Shown one piece after another: positions 34,218 to 47,489 of a stretch of 64,000 bases of DNA. The notes under the pieces are model-generated. The model did not search any database. It worked only from the letters and a program-made list of their open reading frames with translations, and was not told the DNA's origin. How positions within the stretch are numbered: position 1 is the first letter of the stretch; every line of letters starts with the position of its first letter. The stretch comes from Sipunculus nudus (Eukaryota; Annelida; Sipuncula; Golfingiida; Sipunculidae), in NCBI GenBank assembly GCA_026874595.1, contig CM049318.1:61664250-61728249 (forward strand), given 5' to 3'. Both the position numbers and the translations under genes were made by a program.

Positions 34218-36160
34218 TTAAAGTGAACATTAATATAATATAAAATAATGTTATAATATATATATATATAAAATGTTAATATATTAATAACTAAAATAAT
34301 AATATCACATTTATGTTATAAGAAAGCTTTTTAAAGTACCTAGTTTTTCAATAGAATTGTTAACGATGCGTGCTGCTTATTTCGTGAATATTATTTTCTA
34401 TAGATATGCATGTCATATATTCAGCATAAAGCAAATATATGCTTGGTCTTTTTATTTTAAACCTTTCCCAAACATGCATGGTGGATGTCCTTAGAGAGTA
34501 AACAAATAAATTGAATGGTAAGTTTGATCTGTTTCGTATAGAACATGTTGCTGATATATAAGAGCCGTGACATGTTTGTATATATATGTATTTAAGAAAA
34601 CGAAGCTTGCTATGTTTATTCAAAGCCTGTCTTTTTGGAGTGTACTGTTGAAGGGGCAAAACAGTTGCTGCTTCATATATCGGGCGGCAATCTTACACCG
34701 CTTAGGCTGCGTCTCTACAGTGTGATATATATACAGACAATAATAAAAATCTATCAAACTGCTGTTTATGTCCCTGTAATTTTTAATCCTTGGCGGTATG
34801 ATTGGCAAATGTTCCAAAGGATGCTGTGTCAAAACGTATGTCTAACAAACATCTGAGGTGGCAATCTTAAATTGAATAAATCTTAACATTGACATTAGTA
34901 CGGGAGGTGAATAAGTTTATTTACTCTTAATGCATATAATAAAGCATTTTGAAGGTAATATGTCCAATCTTATATTGAATAAATTCCCAAAATGGACATA
35001 TGTACTGAGAGTAAATAATTTTCTCTTATTCTGTACACATAAGATAAAACGTTTTTAAGAAGATGATTTTTGGTTATTCGCTATAAATTGAAGAAAGCAT
35101 TGTTTATATCACAGATTCACATTCATATGCGATGGTTTTAAATATTCTATTCTAGCACACACTGTCGCACACAAACAAACCCAATTATACTGTGGATTCA
35201 GAAAATATCGTGGGTTTAAAATTTCGTGGTTATGACCTGAAATACTATTCGATGGGTTAAAACTTACGTGGATTAATCCTTCCTGGTTATGCATTGTATC
35301 AAAATTAATATGTGAACGGACTTGAAAATAAGCCGAAGATCAGTGTTTTCTTTTTGTTTAAATCTAGTGAATGTTAACAAATGTCAGCTGTCACGAATTC
35401 CACGAAAATAAAACCCAACGAACAATTCTAAACCCAGAGTATATTGAATAAAATTGCAACATGGACATCAGTAATTTCAAACCCTAAATGCAGTTGTGAC
35501 ACTTCTCATGAACCGGATTGATCAGATGATAACAAACAGATGCGGATGAGCAGTTTTACAGACTCAGTCATGACCCCTTTTTTTAAATAGTCTTAGATAT
35601 GCTGGACCGAAGCAAAGCAAACCAGACTAAGTAGTTTCACACGCCTCCTCTTTTAATTGATAATCGAGTAACAAGATCCATAAGGAATTTTCTGACTTGT
35701 TTTACAATTTTTTTCTTCTGTTACAATGCTTCATTTAATGCATTAAAATTAATAAACTTCTTAATATAATAATGTTCATGTTGTGATTTTACACAATTTT
35801 GAATTTCTTATTTACTTTAACAATGATTTTTTTGTATTGAGAATAAATTTATATATTTCCAAAAATAATGTTCTTCTTATTTTCTTCAATATCAGATTAT
35901 TTCAAAATATTTTTAATTAATATATTCAAATAAAATGAAATGTATCAACTTCCAATAACAATATACATGTTGGGAATTTATTCAATATATGCATGGTATT
36001 GAGTATACATCTTTACTTCAAAATGTTTTGTTGAATGCATTCAGAATAAATTTAAAATTGCCACCTCATATGTTTTAAGAACTTTTAGCACAATTGCCAA
36101 TCGTCAAGTACAGATCCCAATAGTGATTTGTACTGGTAAGATAGAAAATTGTACCAGTAC
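34215..36160. other. Non-coding interval, no recognised feature
   Basis: Very AT-rich. No exon, TIR pair or tandem array is visible beyond a short (TA)n at 34255-34270. Confidence 0.45.
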
Positions 36161-36347
36161 CAGAAGCGGATCCAGGGGGTCCGGACCTCCCCCTACCTTT
36201 TTCAGCCAACGCACCCTATTTTTAGGGTTTCAGACCAATATTGTGGCCTGGACCCCCTTTTTCGCATCTGTTGACCTGATTTTGGTTTTGTGAGTAGGGA
36301 CACCTTGGTTGGACCCCAGCTTTTTCATAATCCTGAATCCGCCCCTG
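36161..36347 (+). mobile_element. 187-bp MITE with AGTAC target duplication
   Basis: Starts CAGAAGCGGATCCAGGGGGT and ends with the inverse of CAGGGGCGGATTCAGGAT. AGTAC flanks both sides (36156-36160 and 36348-36352). Related copies are at 29015-29240 (same strand) and 41257-41435 (inverse). Confidence 0.8.
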
Positions 36348-36424
36348 AGTACAGTTGGCAATTTAGATTTGTACCAGTACAAATCACAATTGTGATCGTA
36401 CCAGATTACCATCTGTACCATTAA

Positions 36425-36427
<3 letters not shown>

Positions 36428-36472
<45 letters not shown>
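36428..36472. repeat. (TA)n microsatellite
   Basis: About 22 TA units. Confidence 0.95.
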
Positions 36473-36475
<3 letters not shown>

Positions 36476-36807
36476 ATACATATTTCTCCTATGTGTATCA
36501 GTTCTTAATGAATGTATATGTACAGAGTAAACATTAACGTTTCTTGTATTTATTTGATTTAAATGTTGCTACAAAACAACTGGAATTATGCCGTTGAATA
36601 AAGTACATAAAGTACATTTTGCACAATTACTGGTGGATTTATTTTGCTGAATTTTATCGTTCATGCCTTTTTCGCTTTTTCGTGATTTTCTTTGTTTTGT
36701 AATCTACAACAAGCACTGTCCTATCTATCATTATTACTTGTTGTACTCTGCTGTAGCATGTGCTAGCAATGTTCCTAATACCCGACTTAGCCGGATTAAA
36801 AGGGTCC

Positions 36808-36811
<4 letters not shown>

Positions 36812-36863
<52 letters not shown>
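36812..36863. repeat. (TA)n microsatellite
   Basis: About 26 TA units, preceded by CCCGACTTAGCCGGATTAAA; a similar phrase in inverse lies near 38400-38430. Confidence 0.95.
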
Positions 36864-36866
<3 letters not shown>

Positions 36867-37969
36867 ATATTTGTATTTAGAGGATATTTCCCTGCATTCC
36901 ATTTATCTCATCTCAAAGCTAAAAAACCCTGTAGCTCATTAAAAATATGCAAGCAGAGAGCGACACGAGACGACGTATACTGGACCGCCCCTGGATAAAA
37001 GACACAATTAAGCACTGCACAGCGTGATGAAAATGGGCCATTTAGATTTAGACACCCTAAAGTGTTTAAAATCATTTTAAACTGTGTATAAAACGGCTTT
37101 CTCCTCAGCCTGCATACAAGTGCGATATATTGTGACAGGAATGATGAGTTTTTTTCCGAGAGAATAATTTAAAAGTAAAAGAGTAGAATTATTTGCAGTT
37201 ATGAAGTGTACCGGACAGCCCGAGGCTTTAAGACGGAGAACAAGTTTCTCCTAATGGCATCCATTTGTTTAATGGCACCTTTTTAGTAGCCCTTGGTGAA
37301 AGCACTTATTTACACTTACTGTTACATCTTATTTTTATTACACATTACAATAAGAACATATAGACTGAATTCCGTTATTAATACAGTTTCGAGGAGGACA
37401 CGTTAAGCAATTAAAGAGGACATGCAGGGTACAATCATTAACGAAACAGCATATATGAACTATAGAGAAGCGGCTTCTGCAGTATTTTTTTTTTTTTTTG
37501 GGGGGGGGGGGGGGGGGAGCCGGGAGATCGAACCGAGGAGCGGACAGATTTAACAGTCGGTCCCAAGCCAGGGTTAGCGGTCTGCATGCATTATGGGGAC
37601 TGTGCATACTGGGTAATCTGTTCACTCACAAACGAGTGCGTCTACGGAGGAGGGGGGTCCTCGGTGTTATGACCCAACAATGGGAATGACACACACCCAA
37701 GACCCGCAGGAGTGGTACACCGAGCCTGGTTGACACAAGGGTTATCGCGTGTAAGCCCCTGTCACGTAGGCCGAAACCTAAAAGGAATTCTGCAGACGTA
37801 CATAACTTGATAAAGCATCGAGGAGATTACCAACACCAAAAAATATTAAAACTTTAGAATTTTGCAATCGACTAGAAAGCACAAGAAGCATGCCCAAGGT
37901 CACTTGTGATTATTATTTTTGGCTTGTTTTTTTAAAGAACCTGCTGTACATATGAGATCCATAGCACAA

Positions 37970-38935
37970 AATAAATAATAAAATATATAATAAAACACCA
38001 ATGGAAAAAAGGAAATAAATTAATAAAATGTGTAATAAAACACAAACGGAAAAGAGAAATGAATAAATAAAATATATAATTAAACACAGTGGAAAAATAG
38101 AAATAAATCAATAAAATATATAATGAAACACCAATGGAAAAGAGAGACATATTAATGAAATATATAATGATATGTAACAAATAATAAGATAAATATCCTT
38201 TGACGGTTTTGCCCTCCACAGGTATGTCACTGACAAAAGTAACTACAAAAAAAAAGAACCCAAAAGTCATTCAAAATTAATATTGGACCAATAAAGTAAA
38301 TATAATTTTTAACCTGGTACAGTGTACTTTCTGATGGTATATGTATTTATGAAACTGATCTTCGTTTTCAAATTTATATGTATATAGGTATATTTTTGAC
38401 CCTTTACTCCGGCACAGTCGGGGATAAGGACATTTGCTGGATTACGCGTTTTAATGCGTGTCAAGATCACGGCTAGCAGTAGCGGATTATAACAAATAAT
38501 CATCAAAATAGTACAATGCTTGCTGTAACCTACATATTGAAAAAAAAAATCCGAAAAGACTAATGGAAAAATAGGAAATGAATGAATAAAATGTATGATA
38601 AAACACCAATGGAAAAAGGGAAATATATTAATAAAATATATAATAAAACACCAATCGAAAAGGGAAATATATTAATAAAATATAAAAAAACACCAATTGA
38701 AAAGGAAATATATTAATAAAATATATAATACATATTACAAATAATAAAATAAATAATCTTTGATGGTTTTGCCTTCTACGGGTACTTTAAGAAGGTAACC
38801 TTCCGTGACAAAACCGGTTACAATCTAAAACAACCAAAAAATTAAAATCGATATTGGACCCATAAAGTATATACATAATTTTAAACCTGGTACAGTATAT
38901 GTATATATGAAACTCGTCTACATTTCATATGAAAT
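37970..38935. repeat. Direct duplication with AT-rich 40-bp tandem units
   Basis: The first half (37970-38360) and second half (38575-38935) each contain several ATAAAATATATAATAAAACA, CCAATGGAAAA units. Each continues into TTTGA(C/T)GGTTTTGCC, ATATTGGACC and AACCTGGTACAGT in the same order. The copies lie about 570-600 bp apart. Confidence 0.75.
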
Positions 38936-39379
38936 TTTAAAGAGGTCTCATCACCTATCTGACCTTTATAAACTAAAAGTAATCCCTTGGAGCTATTATA
39001 AAAATAGCCCAGAATACGTTGATACCACGGCACACAGGCTGCTTGTTTTGTTTATATCAACGTGTTTATAATATGTGGGGGCCCGCCAAGATAATCAAAA
39101 CAAATTCAACAAGGGCATCTGGCGACAAGTCAGATAAGCCAGTGCTTTGCAAATGGCGTCTTTCAACAAAAGACCTTTCTACCTCCGCATATATGCAACC
39201 TAGCTATCACCTTAGGTTACATGTTTTTCCCGTTTGTCAACATTTCTGTGTTTACAAATACATTGTTGATAAACAAATTCATACATCCTTCACGGAGGCG
39301 TTATGAGAACTTTTCGTGACCAGAATTACCCTTAGATCATTAATATATACAGAGAGGAAGCAAGAAATCACATAATTTT

Positions 39380-39760
39380 TTTTCATAAGTTTGTGCGTTT
39401 GTTAACAACCTAACTCACGGAATCATAAATGGAATCCCAAGAAATTTTTAGAGCACCTCGGGAATGGTCCAAGAAAGAATCAATTAGATTTAGGTGTAGA
39501 TCCGCCTCATAATCCGGGTCCAGGAAAGTTTTCCAAGAATATTCACAAATGTATAGTCACTTGTGCACGAATGAACCTGTGAATATGGGTCGTGAATGTA
39601 AACACGGGTAGGCGGAAACTGCTGCACAAACGAACCTGGAAATATGGGCTGATAAATGAATGCAGACACGTTTTGGGGAGGGTTCCACAATAATGACCAC
39701 CTACATGGCGAAAGCTTGCTTTCCTGAGAATGCATATTTCTAGTTCCGTTCGTTTTAATG
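39380..39760 (+). repeat. Dispersed repeat, copy 2
   Basis: Same orientation as, and collinear with, 1990-2380: a GGTCCAGGAAAG..TTCC..AAGAATATTCACAAATG block, then GAATATGGG and GAATGCATATTTCTAGTT. An internal partial duplication of the GAACCTG..AATATGGG segment is visible around 39570-39660. Confidence 0.6.
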
Positions 39761-39769
39761 TTAACTTCT

Positions 39770-41250
39770 GCATGACAGCATCCAAGGCCCAAACCCTTTC
39801 ATTTCAGCCTATTCAAACTGTCAATTGTACCTGATACTGTGCTCTTTCTTATGATAAATGTACTGTTAAAAACTTTATTTTTGTGTGATATTAAGAAAAG
39901 CCATTTAGAAAAGAATATTAAAGAAATTGCTTATATTAAAGAATAAATTTCAAAATGGTCTGCTACAAGTCTATTTTTGCTATAAAATGGAATGTGAATT
40001 TTTGTTGAAAATTTAATATCATTTTAAACGAGAAAGAGTCATGGTACAGATAAAGTAAACCATAAAATCAAAACAGAAAAAATTGCTTGGGACCTCGTCA
40101 TGCATAGTTCAGTCTAAGCCAAATAAATAAATTATTTGCTCTTACTGGGTTTCTTAACCCCATAATAAAAATATATTATAGAAATTAATTTATTTTTTTT
40201 AAAACATTGCGCTAACATGAACTGAAAACAACATTTGATTAAGGGATTTATTGGCTCTCATGTAGCAGCAGACTGATCTAATTAAGCACCCAGGTAGTTC
40301 AGGGTTTTTTTTATGACTGCAGTTCCCGAGCGGAATATGGTGGATCTGATCACATATGTTACAGTTCTACATCACAAGCATAAAGTTAATCTGCCAGGGA
40401 TAACAAAATGAAACTTGACACAACTCTTGACAATAAGATATCCTCATGTGGCTCAGTCCTGATACGGCCTACTCCTGGCATAATTACCCAATTTTTCTAC
40501 GTGGAATACCATTGTTATTTTTATCAGTGGCAATTGAATAAGTAAACCACTTGAGGCCGAACACACACATATACACGCACACATTCACGTGTCCTTTCCC
40601 GGCTTGTTTTTCGTGTTGTTGAGTACCAAAAAATATGGGGTACCTTTTATGGGATCCTATTTTCATTGTTTTTACCCTGACTTGAACAGAATAAAGAAGT
40701 GAATAATTTTCGTCGCTAAGTGGTATATCTCATTTTTCATTATAGTTTTTAAAGTGCAATTTTACATGCAAGATGTCCTGCTAAATTAGTGTGTGCTCGG
40801 GCACGCGTTTGAACATTTTTCATTTATATTGTGGAATGGTCTACCGGGACGTACGCCATAATTTTTTTTAAATACATGTATTATTTTTGAACGCTAGTAC
40901 GACGGCAAGTAATTTTTATCTCCTTCCCCTAACGGCATATAGTACTCAACAACATGAAGAACGCCGCAACTGGCGAAAAGTACGTACGGCATTTTTGTAC
41001 GTTTCAACATGATGCGCATGTAGACACTTACAGTCACAGTTTATTTCTGGTAGCTACCACAAATTTCCTGTGTCGGAAATCATTATTTATTTTCCAGTGC
41101 TAAATGGTTGTATTAGGTGCATGAGGATGCACGCACACACGAACACGCACTTAAACACAGTGGCGTGACCTCGTCTGGTTTAGTCCTGGTAAATGCCAAA
41201 AATTCGTTAACTGGAATGGCATTATATTTTCCAATGACAAATGTGTGTGT
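39770..41250. other. Non-coding interval, no recognised feature
   Basis: AT-rich unique-looking sequence. No exon or repeat pair was recognised. Confidence 0.45.
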
Positions 41251-41256
41251 AAGCTC

Positions 41257-41435
41257 AGGGGCAGGATTTAGGAAAAGGAGGGGTCCAACTCGGGAGGACT
41301 ATACAATACCTTAACAGAGTTCCCCAGGTCTGGCAGGGGGTGGGGGGAGATTCTGGCCGCAAAAACTGGTCTGAAACCCTTTAAAAATACAGCGTCTGAA
41401 AAAGGGGGGTTCCGAACCCTCTGGAAATCCCCCTT
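41257..41435 (-). mobile_element. MITE relative, copy 3 (inverse orientation)
   Basis: CAGGGGCAGGATTTAGGAAA, GGGGTCCAAC, ACTGGTCTGAAACCCT and CTGAAAAAGGGGG follow the reverse-strand order of 36161-36347. The far end is worn. Confidence 0.6.
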
Positions 41436-41499
41436 TCTCCCTGCAATCGCGTCTGAAGCCCAATGAAGCCCAATGAGAACACACACACACATGTACACT

Positions 41500-43127
41500 G
41501 TTACACACTCTCGCCTATTGATTGACGTGCGCTCGTGACCGTCAGGGGACCGTTACTACATTGGCTCGGCAAGTTTCCATCAGGTGAGCACTATCGGTTA
41601 CAGAGAGTAATTTACCGCTGCAGCGGCAATCAAGATCGTGTCTACTGGACGATGACAATTTGATTAAGCCAACTCCTGTTTAAGATGACTTGGCACGATT
41701 GAAAGAAAACGTTTCCGTTGAATTTGGACTCCCGCAGAGCGCTGGAAAACGGTAACCTCCGAACAAGCCCTGGTATGGATCCCAACAAACATGAATTGCT
41801 GCGGATAACTAGCTTTCCCCGCTGTGTGTCACCACAATTATTACCTAATAACCACCAAGACGTAAGTGGTTTCAGCTACAAATGACATTATTAGGGAAGT
41901 GAGGTGACAGTTCCTATTGGACCCCTGTTGGTTTACGCTGCTCAACACGGTATTATCTGTCTCCGAAAGCAGAGCGGAATCGGCTCGTCGCCAATACAAT
42001 GTAAGTTCAAAAATATAAATTTCATTTTAATTTTTATGTTTATAAAGAGTTTTGTTTCTGAAGGAACACAGGAGTTTAATGGAATCGCTTATCTACTTTC
42101 TAAATACTGGTTGGAAGACGTTCCTTATGCCTGAGAATAGTGAGAATAGTGACGAAATTTTTATTTTGGTCACTTAATGTCATGTCAGATTATTTAATGT
42201 ATTGTTTTACAACGTTCAGGGTTTATATATTTGGCATCCGGTATATGAAAAATGTCTATCAGTCTTACAAATATTATCATTTCCTTATATACAGGCGGCC
42301 CGACTATCATATTATTCCCCTACTTCTTGTCTCAGACTTGTCATAATATTTATTCTAAATATCACCCTTTCTCCAAATGTTCATAATTTTTTGTTTTGCT
42401 TTGTAACAAGCAATTTAATATTGAAATATGTGAATCTATGTGAAATTGTGCTTTATAACGTTATAGGCATTTTGGAGAATCGCTGCATGTCAACACCGCA
42501 AATGCAGAGTAACAGATAAAATATACATGTGTGAAAATATAACAATATATAAATATATATGTATCATGTATATTCTCAATATAAAATTGAACAACTTTTT
42601 CATTTCGAATACGTTCACCAAGAATGTTCGAATAGTGTTACTTTTTTCTACATTTTCCTTCTATTTTTCCAACTTTCTATATATTTCCATTTTATTTATT
42701 TATTTTTTTATAAAGATTAGGTCCATATTCTGTCTAATGAATGAGAATTTAGGACCTATGAATGGAGCAATGTGTAATTTTTAGACTTGATGGATTTCTG
42801 GTTTTATTTTGCACCAGACTTTGAGGTGTATTTATATCTCAGCTACACCTGCATGATATATAATTGCTAGAATGTACTATTTATATAGAGCCCTGAGCGG
42901 GACTGGGCGGGTAGTAACTTGGTTAATGCGGAAGGGGCGGGCCTGGTATAGGGTAAAGTATTTGCCGGCGCGGTGGACTGTGGGTTTATATAAACTGATA
43001 CAGCATGCATACATATTCTGAAAGTTAATGAGTGTATTCATTTATAAAATCTATCTTTATTACAGTATTAAAATGTATTCTTAGTTCAATATAAACTATA
43101 GAATTATTATAATATTATGAAGAGTAT
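41500..43127. other. Non-coding interval, no recognised feature
   Basis: There is a GTAAGT donor at about 42001 after an open stretch from 41911, but it is open in all three frames and cannot be called coding. Confidence 0.4.
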
Positions 43128-43129
43128 TA

Positions 43130-45504
43130 GTCCAGCGGTTAGGCTCCCATATTTAGAAGAATAGTGTAAAAAAATGAAAGAAGCATGAACGTTTCCAAAA
43201 CTGTTCTTTGGAGCTTAATGGTGAATTTCAGATAATGGGCCTAGCTGAAATTAAATTATCTTGGCCAAAATCCAAGATGGCGGCCAAGATAGCCACTGGG
43301 AATAAAAAATGTCAATAACTCGAGTTATTATGTCGCTAGAAAGCATTGCAAGTACTCTATTTCTATGTTTTTTGGGTCGAGAAATTCAATTTGTGAGTTT
43401 TAAAATCTCTCCAGGGATTCATTACTTGTTTTTTATGACAAGAGTTCGGTAATATTCCCATTAGTTCAGCGGTTAAGCTGCTTATTTAAAAGAATTGTGT
43501 AAAAAATGAAAGAAGAATAAAACTTGGAATAGTTTTTGTCCAGACCGTACTCAATATTTCCAGGTATGAGGCACAGCGGAATTCAGAATATCTTTGTCAA
43601 AATCCAAGCCTCCAAGCACTGATCTCTGATGTTTGATACATGTGGTAAATTTTCTTATATAAAATGCATGTACAACATTAATCTACAAGAATCCTTACCG
43701 TTAGCAAATGGAAGTATTTTGTTGAAACCAACACATTATGCAAAGTGAATGCCAACTCGTTAAAAGGAAACAGTTTTAAATCACGAAAATAACATCACAG
43801 CGAAAAGTCATGATATTTTACTGTTACCTGTAAATTATTTCGGACGAGCATCATATGAATAACACAATATTAGCAATCTGCAAAGGTATCTACATGTTTG
43901 TTGATTAAACAATGCATTATCACCATAGCACAAAGGCAGCATACAGCAACATGTTATGCTCCTCTAAATGTGTGCTGATTCTGTCTTCATGCCAGCGTAC
44001 AGTGTAAAAGCCATCACTTTATGTCAAAGAAGCATAGGATCTATACAGCAAACATGTGTGAGCTTCCACATATGTGCGTATCCTGTCATGCACACATGTA
44101 GTTTAAATAATTAATAGATACGATTTTCCGTTGAAACACGTATTGTTTTCAAATACATGAAACCAGTACATGTATATTAAATTTCAGCACTACAATCTGA
44201 TATTTCCGAACTTAATCAATAAAGGCTTATAAGAATGTTAGGTTGATTATAAAATTTAATGTCATGTTTGTATATTTTCGAAAATCAAACAGAAGAAATA
44301 AAAAAAAATTAATATGATAAAACACAGATCAGCAAAGACACTTTCATTTGAAAATGCAGTAATCAACAAATTTTACCAGATTTACCATTGGAAAAGACAC
44401 TTTTAGCAAAATTATAATACGAACACAGAAGGCATAGAATCTGACATGTGTTAGCGTCTTATATATGCCTTTATCCTGCCACGCACCTATGAGTGTGATA
44501 TAATAATTATAAGCAAGCTAAACTTTATTTTATATGGATTGTTTATTTTTTAGTTGTATATCTTTTATATTGATTGTACAATTACCTCTCCATGGCTCGA
44601 ATTGTTGCGTTCGGTAGTATATAGGGGTGGGTGAGGACACGGAGAAAACAACAGACTTTTGAAGGACCACTACACCCCACTCTGATAGGAACGATGTTGA
44701 TCAAATCTGGGGCTCTTGTAGATAGACGAGCGTTTTACCAGTCGACTGTCCATTTAATTACATTAAAACAGATATAGGACTCAAATACTTAGAATTAATA
44801 TATATTTCAAATGTAAGCACAGTTTTATTTATGCATTTGAAATTTCTCAATTGCACTAACAAGTTTCAAATATCTTAATGATTAGTGTTTATTGACATAT
44901 CCAGTTCTTAATTTTATTTTAGATTTCGACATACAAGTTTCTTGCAGCCATTATTTCTTTAAAGCACTTACATTTATCAACATGCAAATAATGGGAAATG
45001 AAAAGGAAGAAATATGAAAATAAAGTTCTACAATTCAAGCATCAAAATGCATGAATAAACAACAAACCTAATCTAGGAAATGACACTTCCATTTGAGATT
45101 AATCACAAAGTATGCAACTGCTGTGCAGAACCCAACTAATAAGTCTATCGTTCCACGTGCTTGAAAAAAAGGCAATTAATCACAATTATAATACCAAATA
45201 AAACCAAAATTCAATCACAGAGTCATAAAAAAGACTTCAAAACCCTTATAACTGAGTTTCTTGCCCCCGAAACAGAAATAGAAATAGTGCACTTGCAATG
45301 CTTTCTAGGACAAATATAATATTATATATATATATATTGATATTTATAATCCGGCGGCCATTTTGGCCGCCATCTTTGATTTTGACCAAGATATAGAGTA
45401 AATTCCGCTTGGCCCTATATCTGAAAATATTGAATATGGTATGGAAAATGCCTAGTTCTATGCTTCATTCATTTTTTGCACAATTCTTCTCTTAACAGCT
45501 AGAC
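43130..45504. mobile_element. Long-terminal-inverted-repeat DNA element with TA duplication
   Basis: The left arm GTCCAGCGGTTAGG..., with ATGAAAGAAGCAT, CCAAGATGGCGGCCAAGAT and CTAGAAAGCATTGCAAGT, returns in inverse order at 45230-45504, giving arms of about 300 bp. TA flanks both ends (43128-43129 and 45505-45506). A second direct partial copy of the arm begins at about 43466 (GTTCAGCGGTTAAGCTGC). No transposase frame is visible in the 1.7-kb middle. Confidence 0.75.
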
Positions 45505-46066
45505 TATATTGTACTACTATGCTCTTTACATTTTGTCTTACTTATTTTGAACAATAATGGTGACCTTCCTTGGGGGCCTATGTTCAACAACGAATAATTC
45601 ATGAATAATCTCATAATTGGTTTTTATAATTCAATATATCCTTTTTTCACTATATAAGCGACTTCTGTTTTGCGGCGACTGGCACTAACAGTACGGATTC
45701 CTCATATCGGAAAAAAATCGTATGTCTATTCCAGTTCCACTTAGTTTTTCTATTCCTCCGTCAGGTGGCGAGAGGTATAATTTTTTATATATTTATAAAA
45801 GAAGTATATTTATAATTTTATCATCATTACATCATTTTCCATACATAGCCTTCCTTTCCATTATTACCTAAGGCTATTTCTGTTGTCACTGTCGAGGCCC
45901 AGAGCTATTGTTATGGAGCTAACCTGTGAATGGAGTTGTTGAATAGCAACGATATTCCCTTACACTCTGAACACAGCGCGTGACTTCCCAGGAACCTTCC
46001 ACTCACACGCTGTGAGAAATGGAAGGATTCTTCAGGTTTGGCAGGCTGCCAAACACCCAGGTAAGG

Positions 46067-46183
46067 TAAAATCTGATTGGCTCAGCGTGTGAACAAAGGT
46101 GACTGCGCCATTGCGCAGCTCGAAAAACAAAATCCGACTGGCTCAGCGTGTTAACAAAAATGGCTGCGCCCATACGAAGCTCG
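46067..46183 (+). repeat. 62-bp tandem duplication
   Basis: AAAATC(T/C)GA(T/C)TGGCTCAGCG followed by TGT(G/T)AACAAA and a GGCTGCGCC-type block, present twice. Confidence 0.85.
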
Positions 46184-47489
46184 TTGCGTGTCACTGCAAG
46201 AGGGGAAGTCTGCAAACAGTGGGGGATAATTAATTGACCTCAGGCCAAACCAGCAAGTTAGTATAAGGAGACTGAAAGTTTACGATAACATCCTGTGTAT
46301 TCCAAGCGGGGGGGGGGGGGGGTTAAATATTACGCAGGAGGGAATTCCACAGAGACAGCACCGTCTGGTGGACAAACCTGAGGACAACTGCGGTATCGTG
46401 CAGCGGTTAATAGAGTGAATATTCGAGCTTGGCCTAACTGCTGCTTATGGAGCGTAATATTTCCTGTGCTGATTAAGATCCTGGCAAAGCTTTTGGATTC
46501 CGACTGTTGTCGCTAAATTGTTAAGATTAAGACCTTTTTTTTGTAATTCTAACGTGATCACGTGGTCAGTTAGTTGCGTCATGCATGAAACTGGCTGTGT
46601 GGCCGTGAAGATGGTTGCCATGAGAACCAATCCGTAACCATGAAGATGCGTTTCCATTTATTCGATTGCTAAAATATAATAAGAAGGTAGCCGTGGGGCT
46701 CCCCATTTTAAGTATTTGACTGGCAGTGTATTCATTGAAGTCTCTCGATGGAACACATCTCGGTGGACGGACTAGTACCTCCGTAATTACTCTGTTAAAA
46801 CATCAGAAACGTAACCTGATAATGGCATTATTAATGCAGTTTACAAGATGAATCAAAGAGATACTACTCTCGCAGAAATGTTATTCAGAAACACTGTTTA
46901 TAAGGTAGGCATCCTTATATTTTAGTCATATATTTGGCGGTTCCATCACACTATCTGGATAGGTTGGTCTCAAAATGCGTTTTATTTTTCATATATATGT
47001 ATTCCTTGAACAACGGCTTTGTCTTTGAGGAAGGGAAAACGCTGATGTAAGCTATACATTGGAAGAGTATTGGACCTGCGCGGGCTAATTGCCAAATTTA
47101 TTTCCCATGACCACATATTTATTGAAGACGTCAACTTTGAAACATCATTTGATAATGGTACACTGCTGTCTTATTAATCGTTCAATACACCTCCGCAAAG
47201 TGGCGGGGTATCATATTTTTATTATATCACTTTATTACGTTAGTATGTTTGTCTGTTTCCCAACTTTACGCAAAATGTTATGATCCACATCGGAGGCTTA
47301 GGGTAATACCCATGGAATATTTCAATAACATTTGGCGGAATCTAAATTGAAATAAGATATTAATAATTGAAATGATTTTTTTCCCGTTCTGGAGCTTTTT
47401 ATTGAAATGAGGGCTTGGCACTGTTCAAGAGCTTACCTCAATCGGGTTGGTAAACCCTGTCACTGTATACAAACTGGCAGCAATATATG

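Noticed and set aside
37500-37570. Possible tRNA-derived sequence (CGGTTCGATCTCCCGGC on the minus strand)
   Set aside because: Only a B-box-like word is present; no convincing A box or cloverleaf could be formed by eye.
41911-42000. Possible exon ending at a GTAAGT donor
   Set aside because: All three frames are open and none resembles a known protein; there is no partner exon.
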